From: Clostridiales bacterium
GTDB lineage: Bacteria > Bacillota > Clostridia > Christensenellales > JAISNN01
Length of the DNA: 46,757 bases
Assembly: GCA_031276195.1 (NCBI GenBank)
Contig: JAISNN010000028.1
Coordinates: 1 to 46,757, forward strand
Direction: 5' to 3'
The position numbers were made by a program, and so were the translations under genes. Numbering within the stretch: position 1 is the stretch's first letter; each line of letters begins with the position of its first letter. A model generated the notes under the pieces. The model did no database searches, was not told where the DNA came from, and worked only from the letters and a program-made list of their open reading frames with translations. This document shows positions 41,998 to 46,757 of the stretch, piece by piece.

Positions 41998-44900
41998 CTA
42001 ATTAACCGCCGTCAAAACGCTCCCGTCCTCCGTCAATTCGATCTTGATTACGCCCGCGGCGTTTTCGATCTCCTTACCCGTCAAGATTCCGACAAAGGCG
42101 CGGCTTTCTCCGATTTTCGCGGCGACCGCTTTTAACGCGTCGGCGCAATCCGCTCCGAAAGCGTCGACCCCGCCGATAAACAGAACCTCCGCTCCGCCGT
42201 TTCCGGCGATATCGGCGAGAGCGGCGGCGATCGAAAGCCCGACCGTTAATTTTTCGCGTTCGCAAAGCGTGTTCAGCGTTCTGTACTTATCTCCGAACAG
42301 TTTGTCCTTGACCCTTATCCCTCCGTCGTAAACCAGCGTGAACCTGCCGTCAGAGGCGGTTTCCGCGATCGCGCTCGCGGCGGAAAGCGCGGCGGACGCG
42401 TTCAGCGTCGTTACGTAATCCGCGTATTCTCCGCCTATCACGGCGTCTTTAAACTTATACATAGCGGAAATTTGCCCGTCGAGATCCTCCGCGTCCGCAT
42501 CCAAGACCTCTCCCGTCGACGAATCCAATTTACATTCGACGATCAAGAGTTCTTTTTTGACCTCTTCGAGACGTTTTTCCGCGGCGGTCAATTCGTCCGC
42601 CTCCGCTGAATCTTTGCCGTCCGCGGCGTCTATAAGCGACGCGGTTATATCGCGTTCCCCGTTCAACTCGTTCAAGGCGATTTTGTATTCGCCGACTCTG
42701 AGAACGCTGTCTTCTCTAAGGAAATACCCCATAACGAGATTCTCCAAAGCCTCCGCGCTCTCGATTTCGCCGATATCCGTTCCGTCGATATAGTCGGCGG
42801 AGAGGTTTGCGATCTGTTTTTCGTTCGCCGCTATGATATAGTTCAGCCCGTATATTTCGTTTTCGGCGGACTGCCTTTGTCTTTCGGCTTCGGCTATACG
42901 TTTTTTCAATTCCGCGGCTTCGGCGCGTTTTTGTTCGGCGCGCTCCTCGTATTCCGGAATTTCAACGGCGTTTTCGCCCGTTCCGCCCTCCGCCGCGTCC
43001 GGTTCTCCTTCGGAATTCTCCGCGTACGCCTCTCCTTTCGCCTTTTGGAGGAGAAGGATTTCGAGATTGTCGCATTCGGCGATCAATTTTTCGAGTTCGC
43101 GTTTACTCTCCGTTTTGCGTTCTAATTCTTTTTCGCATTCCAGCCTTTCCTCCGCCATTTTTTCCATATGTTCGAGAATTTTTTCCGGGGTATCGTATTC
43201 GCTGAGAGAATTTAAAGACGCGTAATTTTTGAGCGACCTGTCGTATTCCGTATCGACGAGACTTAGAGCGTGTTTTCTCTCGTTATACTGCTCGGAATAT
43301 ATCGAAACCTCGCGGTCGGCGTTTCGTCTTTCGTTTTCGGCTTCTCTCAGTTCGTCTTTTTGGGTTTCGGTTTCGGAGAGGATTTCGCCCGCGCGGTCGT
43401 ATACGACCTTTAACCTTTCGTATTTATCCTTTTGGATTATATACGCCTCATAGAGAGCCTGCACGGACTCGAAGCCCTCCTCTTTCAAAATGTCGTTTAT
43501 GCAGTCGATATAAAAACTTTCGTCGCGGCTAAGGTCTTGATTCAGCCTGCGCATATGCAAAATATTAGAATTCAAGCCCGCGATGACGGCGGCGGTGTTG
43601 GCGAGAATTTCCTCGGCGCGCGTTCTGTCGTCGCGGAGTTTGTTGATCTCCATATCGACGGGCGTGATGGCGAGAGGGGTTTTGGGCTGTTTATAGGTCA
43701 TCACGTTGTTGCATATCGGACAAAATTCGCCGATTCTGACGGCGTTCGCTATGCCCGCGAAATAGTTTGCGTTCGAGACCTTTTCTCTCTCTCTTTGGGC
43801 GTTTTCGGCTTTCGCGTTGACGTTATAAAGATTTCTCTCCGCGTTAAGCCGCGTCGCTTCGGCGCGGTCAAGTTCTCTGGTATCGCGTTCGATTTCGCCG
43901 TTGTTCGTCTGTTTTTTCTTGGTCAAGAGTTTTATGCAGTCGTTATATACGTCTACCTTGCCGACGCTGTGCGCGAGACGGTTATATTTCGCGTGTTCGT
44001 TCGTGAACACCTTATATATATCGCCCGCGCCGATAAGCGAAAGCCTCTCTCTCTCCAAAACGTCCAGCCTCTCTTCGATTTGCAAAACTCTCGCGGACGC
44101 GTCTTCTCTTTTCAGCGTGGCGGCGTCGATTTTGTCGTCTAATTCCTCGGATTTTTTTTCGAGATAGTATCTCTCCTTTAAGAGCCTTTTCAAAACGCCT
44201 TCGAAAGAATTCGCTTTGGACATTTCCAACTCGAATTCGGGGTCTACGGTCAATTCTTTGATTTTCTTTTCGAGGGCGGCGCATTCTTCGCGGATTTTTG
44301 AAAGTCTTTCGCCGAGAGCCTTCCGCTTCGAGAGGATTTCCAAAAAGCCGGCTTTGCCGTCCGCGCCCTCTTGCCCCGCGTTTTTGAAGATTTCTTCCTT
44401 TAATTTTTCTCTTTTTTCGGCGTATTCGGTCAAAAGCGCGGCGTATTCCGCCTCGATTTTTTCGGATTCGATTTCCGCCGCTTCGATTTCCGCGTCTATT
44501 CCGGCGGCGCGGGACGCCGCCTCGCCGCGTTTTATTATAAACTCCTCGTTTTCCTTGATAAGGCTTTCGCGCCGCTTATACGCGGGCAGGATTTTCGCCG
44601 CCGCGTCGGAGATTTCGATTTTTCTCTCCAACTCCGCGAATTTATCCTTTTCGGCGGTCAACCCGTCGATTTTGGAATTCAACTCTTCCAATCTTTCTTT
44701 AAGGGCGGCGAGATTCTTTATTTTCGCGGCTTTTTCGGCGTTTTCGGCGATTTTTTTATTCAATACGGCAAGTTCTTCGGTCAACGCGGACTTTTTGCCG
44801 TTCAATTCCGCGATCTCTTTCGCGGACGCGCCGCGGCCGATTGCCGCGCGTTTGATTTTCAATTCGGAGAGCAGAGAATTGAAATTGCTTTCCATACGCG

Positions 44901-45426
44901 AATTAAAGCGGTCGATTCCGAAAAACTTTCCGAAATATCCGGCTTGCGCCGCGTCGGTATACGAGAGCGTTTTAACCGCCTCCGAAGCGTCTATGAACAC
45001 CGCCTTTTTATATTCTTTTACGCCGCGCCCCAAGATTTTTTCAATTTCCGCGCCGACGGCCGCGCCCTCCGCGGTCAAATATTTCACGTCGCCGCGGACG
45101 GTATAGAAAACCGCGTCTGAGGATACGAATTTGCTCCCCTTGACGACACGGAATTCTCTTTCGACATAATAACTTTCGCCGCCGTGCGAAAACGAAAGTT
45201 TCAAGCCCGCGGCTCCCGTTTTTTTGTTTACGACGAATCTCTCCGCCGCTCCGCCGTCCGTCTTTCCGAAAAGCGCGTACAGCAGTATATCGGCGACGGC
45301 ATCCCTGCCGCCGTCGCTTGCGCCGAAGAAATATACGGGACGGTTATCCGGAAACGCTCCGAAATCCACGGTTTGACCGCCGCTGAAATTGAACAGTCCG
45401 GAAAACTCTAATTTTATCGGTTTCAT
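41998..45426 (-). CDS. SbcC/Rad50-like protein with degenerate ATPase motifs
   Basis: 1142 residues with SbcC architecture: N-terminal ATPase half, long coiled coil, zinc-hook C569-P-I-C572, second coiled coil, C-terminal half. The start MKPIKLEFSGLFNFSGGQTV aligns well with SbcC. Yet the Walker A position reads FGASDGGRD (35-42; Lys to Arg, Ser/Thr to Asp), the Q-loop region reads FIDASEAV in place of LAQGEF, the signature LSGGE is LCERE (1054-1058), and Walker B LFIDE is LFIGG (1082-1086). ATP binding and hydrolysis are thus improbable. The frame is fully open and the hook intact, so the protein is likely kept for a structural role. It overlaps the SbcD-like stop by one base (TAATG) with GGAGGAG before it. 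Confidence 0.88.
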   Translation of the reverse strand: MKPIKLEFSGLFNFSGGQTVDFGAFPDNRPVYFFGASDGGRDAVADILLYALFGKTDGGAAERFVVNKKTGAAGLKLSFSHGGESYYVEREFRVVKGSKFVSSDAVFYTVRGDVKYLTAEGAAVGAEIEKILGRGVKEYKKAVFIDASEAVKTLSYTDAAQAGYFGKFFGIDRFNSRMESNFNSLLSELKIKRAAIGRGASAKEIAELNGKKSALTEELAVLNKKIAENAEKAAKIKNLAALKERLEELNSKIDGLTAEKDKFAELERKIEISDAAAKILPAYKRRESLIKENEEFIIKRGEAASRAAGIDAEIEAAEIESEKIEAEYAALLTEYAEKREKLKEEIFKNAGQEGADGKAGFLEILSKRKALGERLSKIREECAALEKKIKELTVDPEFELEMSKANSFEGVLKRLLKERYYLEKKSEELDDKIDAATLKREDASARVLQIEERLDVLERERLSLIGAGDIYKVFTNEHAKYNRLAHSVGKVDVYNDCIKLLTKKKQTNNGEIERDTRELDRAEATRLNAERNLYNVNAKAENAQREREKVSNANYFAGIANAVRIGEFCPICNNVMTYKQPKTPLAITPVDMEINKLRDDRTRAEEILANTAAVIAGLNSNILHMRRLNQDLSRDESFYIDCINDILKEEGFESVQALYEAYIIQKDKYERLKVVYDRAGEILSETETQKDELREAENERRNADREVSIYSEQYNERKHALSLVDTEYDRSLKNYASLNSLSEYDTPEKILEHMEKMAEERLECEKELERKTESKRELEKLIAECDNLEILLLQKAKGEAYAENSEGEPDAAEGGTGENAVEIPEYEERAEQKRAEAAELKKRIAEAERQRQSAENEIYGLNYIIAANEKQIANLSADYIDGTDIGEIESAEALENLVMGYFLREDSVLRVGEYKIALNELNGERDITASLIDAADGKDSAEADELTAAEKRLEEVKKELLIVECKLDSSTGEVLDADAEDLDGQISAMYKFKDAVIGGEYADYVTTLNASAALSAASAIAETASDGRFTLVYDGGIRVKDKLFGDKYRTLNTLCEREKLTVGLSIAAALADIAGNGGAEVLFIGGVDAFGADCADALKAVAAKIGESRAFVGILTGKEIENAAGVIKIELTEDGSVLTAVN

Positions 45427-46508
45427 TATCTCTCCTCCGTTATCGTTCCGAAAATTTCCGCAAGTCCGCTCTCCGCGCCGATTTTTTCAAGATATGCCGC
45501 GAATACTTTGCCGTCGCGGGGGTCTATGAACCCGGGCGGCGAATACACGGCGGCCGCTCCGCTGAAAACTATACCCGCAAGCAGAGGAAATTCCTCTTGC
45601 AGCGCGGCGGACGACGCTCTTTGCACGGGCTTGCCCGACGAAACGAACAAACGCGTATAGCGGTCTTTATATTTTTTCAACTCCTCTTTCGCTAAGTCGA
45701 AATCGGAAACTATGACGTTTTTTGACCTTTTCGCCGAAGCGAGCGGCAGGCTTTCCGCATACTTTAAGCCCTCCGCGTCTAATTCCGCAAAGATGACCGA
45801 GGGAGGCGTCTCCGAAAAATCATAATCCATAATCCCGCCCGAAGCGAAAAACTTTCCGTCTTTGCCGTTTTCCGCGCCGCCCAAGGCGACGTAAGAATAT
45901 GAATCGAAAAGGCTTTTTTGCAGTTTGCCCTCCCGCTTTTCGTCCGAAAAGTCAAAAAGTCCGTTCGCAAGAAGGGCGATCTTGATTTTCGCCTCTTGCG
46001 GCGCGCCGTTCAAAAGCCCCCCCGCTTTATCGTTCAAGTCTTCTCCGCTCTCCGCGCCGATATACGGAACGACGGAAATAAGCGCGGTCTCGCCGCTTTC
46101 GTTGACGATTTCGACGTAGCCTCTGCCGGCGGCGGTAACCTTCGTCAAAAACAGCGGATTAGACTTTATCGGAACAAAGTTCACGTCGGAAACGACGGTT
46201 ATGCCCTGCTTGTCCGCGAGATGGACGAGGGCTTTCAACTCCGCCGCCGAATCGTTCTTTCCGCCGATCAAGACGACGGCGCGTTTTCCGCCCGCGGCGA
46301 GTTTCGATAGCGCGTCGCAAAGAACTTCGCGGAAACGGGGCGCGTCGTCCGCGCCGCCGAATACGTTCCCGGCGATCAAAACGACGTCGGGCTTTCTTTC
46401 GTTGGCGATATTGACAAGTTCGGAAAGAACCGCCTTTGTTTCGGGGAAACGGTCGCGGTTAAAAAATCTTTTTCCCAAATTGAAGTCCGAGGTGTGTAAA
46501 ATTTTCAT
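45426..46508 (-). CDS. SbcD/Mre11-like protein with degenerate nuclease site
   Basis: 360 residues with the SbcD fold in good register: MKILHTSDFNLGKR matches the SbcD start, and later blocks VVLIAGNVF, IGGKNDS and YVALGGAEN follow the family. The metal ligands are largely lost: D8 remains, but His10 is Asn, Asp48 of GDVFD is Asn48, the GNHD motif is GKND (N84 to K, H85 to N), and the GHLH motif is GGAE. Nuclease activity is therefore improbable. The ATG at 46508 fits SbcD and the AAGGA site (about 10 nt); an ATG two codons earlier (46514) is also open. It is coupled to the SbcC-like gene. Confidence 0.88.
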   Translation of the reverse strand: MKILHTSDFNLGKRFFNRDRFPETKAVLSELVNIANERKPDVVLIAGNVFGGADDAPRFREVLCDALSKLAAGGKRAVVLIGGKNDSAAELKALVHLADKQGITVVSDVNFVPIKSNPLFLTKVTAAGRGYVEIVNESGETALISVVPYIGAESGEDLNDKAGGLLNGAPQEAKIKIALLANGLFDFSDEKREGKLQKSLFDSYSYVALGGAENGKDGKFFASGGIMDYDFSETPPSVIFAELDAEGLKYAESLPLASAKRSKNVIVSDFDLAKEELKKYKDRYTRLFVSSGKPVQRASSAALQEEFPLLAGIVFSGAAAVYSPPGFIDPRDGKVFAAYLEKIGAESGLAEIFGTITEER

Positions 46509-46757
46509 ATTCATTTTTCCTTGTTTAATCGGAATCTAATTCAATAGTTTATATAATGTCCGTCCGCAATCTAAATCATAACCGAATTGAAGTACGAAGC
46601 GCGCGGAATTCCCATATCCGTTTTTCCTTAGTTTAAATCGGGATCTAATTCAATAGTTTATATAATGTCCGTCCGCAATCTAAATCATAACCGAATTGAA
46701 GTACGAAGCTCGCGGAATTTCCATATCCGTTTTTCCTTAGTTTAAATCGGAATCTAA
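46509..46757. repeat. 109-bp tandem repeats spanning the 5' region of the SbcD-like gene
   Basis: TCTAATTCAATAGTTTATAT occurs at 46535 and 46644 and begins again at 46753 (period 109), together with CCGTCCGCAATCTAAATCAT. Each unit also resembles the gene start (CATAT(T/C)C(A/G)TTTTTCCTTG), so the promoter/leader has been copied. The array runs off the window end. Confidence 0.85.

Overview
This window reads as one stretch of chromosome from a low-to-moderate GC Gram-positive anaerobe, most likely an uncultured Clostridia lineage. The evidence is a T-box leader before a gatC-gatA-gatB-aspS operon, the Firmicutes gene order nadK-argR-recN, genes for a Na+-pump decarboxylase, a heterodimeric class I fumarase, a glycerol/dihydroxyacetone set, and A/G-rich Shine-Dalgarno sites. 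No rRNA, tRNA, phage or CRISPR was found. The exact taxon cannot be set from the sequence alone.

Layout. 1-3.6 kb: a 58-bp GC-rich repeat array, a ZIP metal transporter and a membrane coiled-coil protein behind a promoter whose spacer is a GAC microsatellite. 3.66-10.8 kb: T-box RNA, then gatC, gatA, gatB and a probably non-discriminating aspS, which together make Asn-tRNA (and Gln-tRNA) by transamidation; every spacer holds its own tandem repeat. 10.9-13.4 kb: a short promoter/terminator transcription unit (small RNA, leaderless peptide or leader) and a surface leucine-rich-repeat protein. 13.5-14.3 kb: an IS1-family element with a -1 frameshift. 14.6-19 kb, minus strand: fumarase beta, a small membrane protein between direct repeats, fumarase alpha, and an RlmD-type rRNA methyltransferase. 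19.5-24.5 kb: a 1169-residue Sel1-repeat membrane protein and a PPC-domain protein. 25-27 kb: decarboxylase beta and gamma subunits. 27.3-31.5 kb: a cytoplasmic GH13 enzyme and an exported repeat protein. 32-35.4 kb: gldA, dhaK, dhaL (glycerol to dihydroxyacetone phosphate). 35.6-40.2 kb: recN, argR, nadK. 40.3-46.5 kb: a multi-pass membrane protein and an SbcD-SbcC pair.

Three things stand out. First, the SbcC-like and SbcD-like proteins are full length, in register and translationally coupled, but almost all catalytic residues of both are replaced while the zinc-hook CPIC is kept: a candidate catalytically dead Mre11-Rad50 type complex. Second, the ends of at least six genes have been copied next to themselves and the copies have decayed, and nearly every intergenic spacer is built of its own tandem repeat. 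Third, several otherwise conserved enzymes (NadK, RecN, RlmD, GH13, ZIP) carry in-frame Asn/Gly/Lys/Glu-rich repeat insertions. Palindromes and G-quadruplex-forming arrays are also unusually dense. A loss of hairpin-cleaving SbcCD activity could link these observations; that link is inference only.
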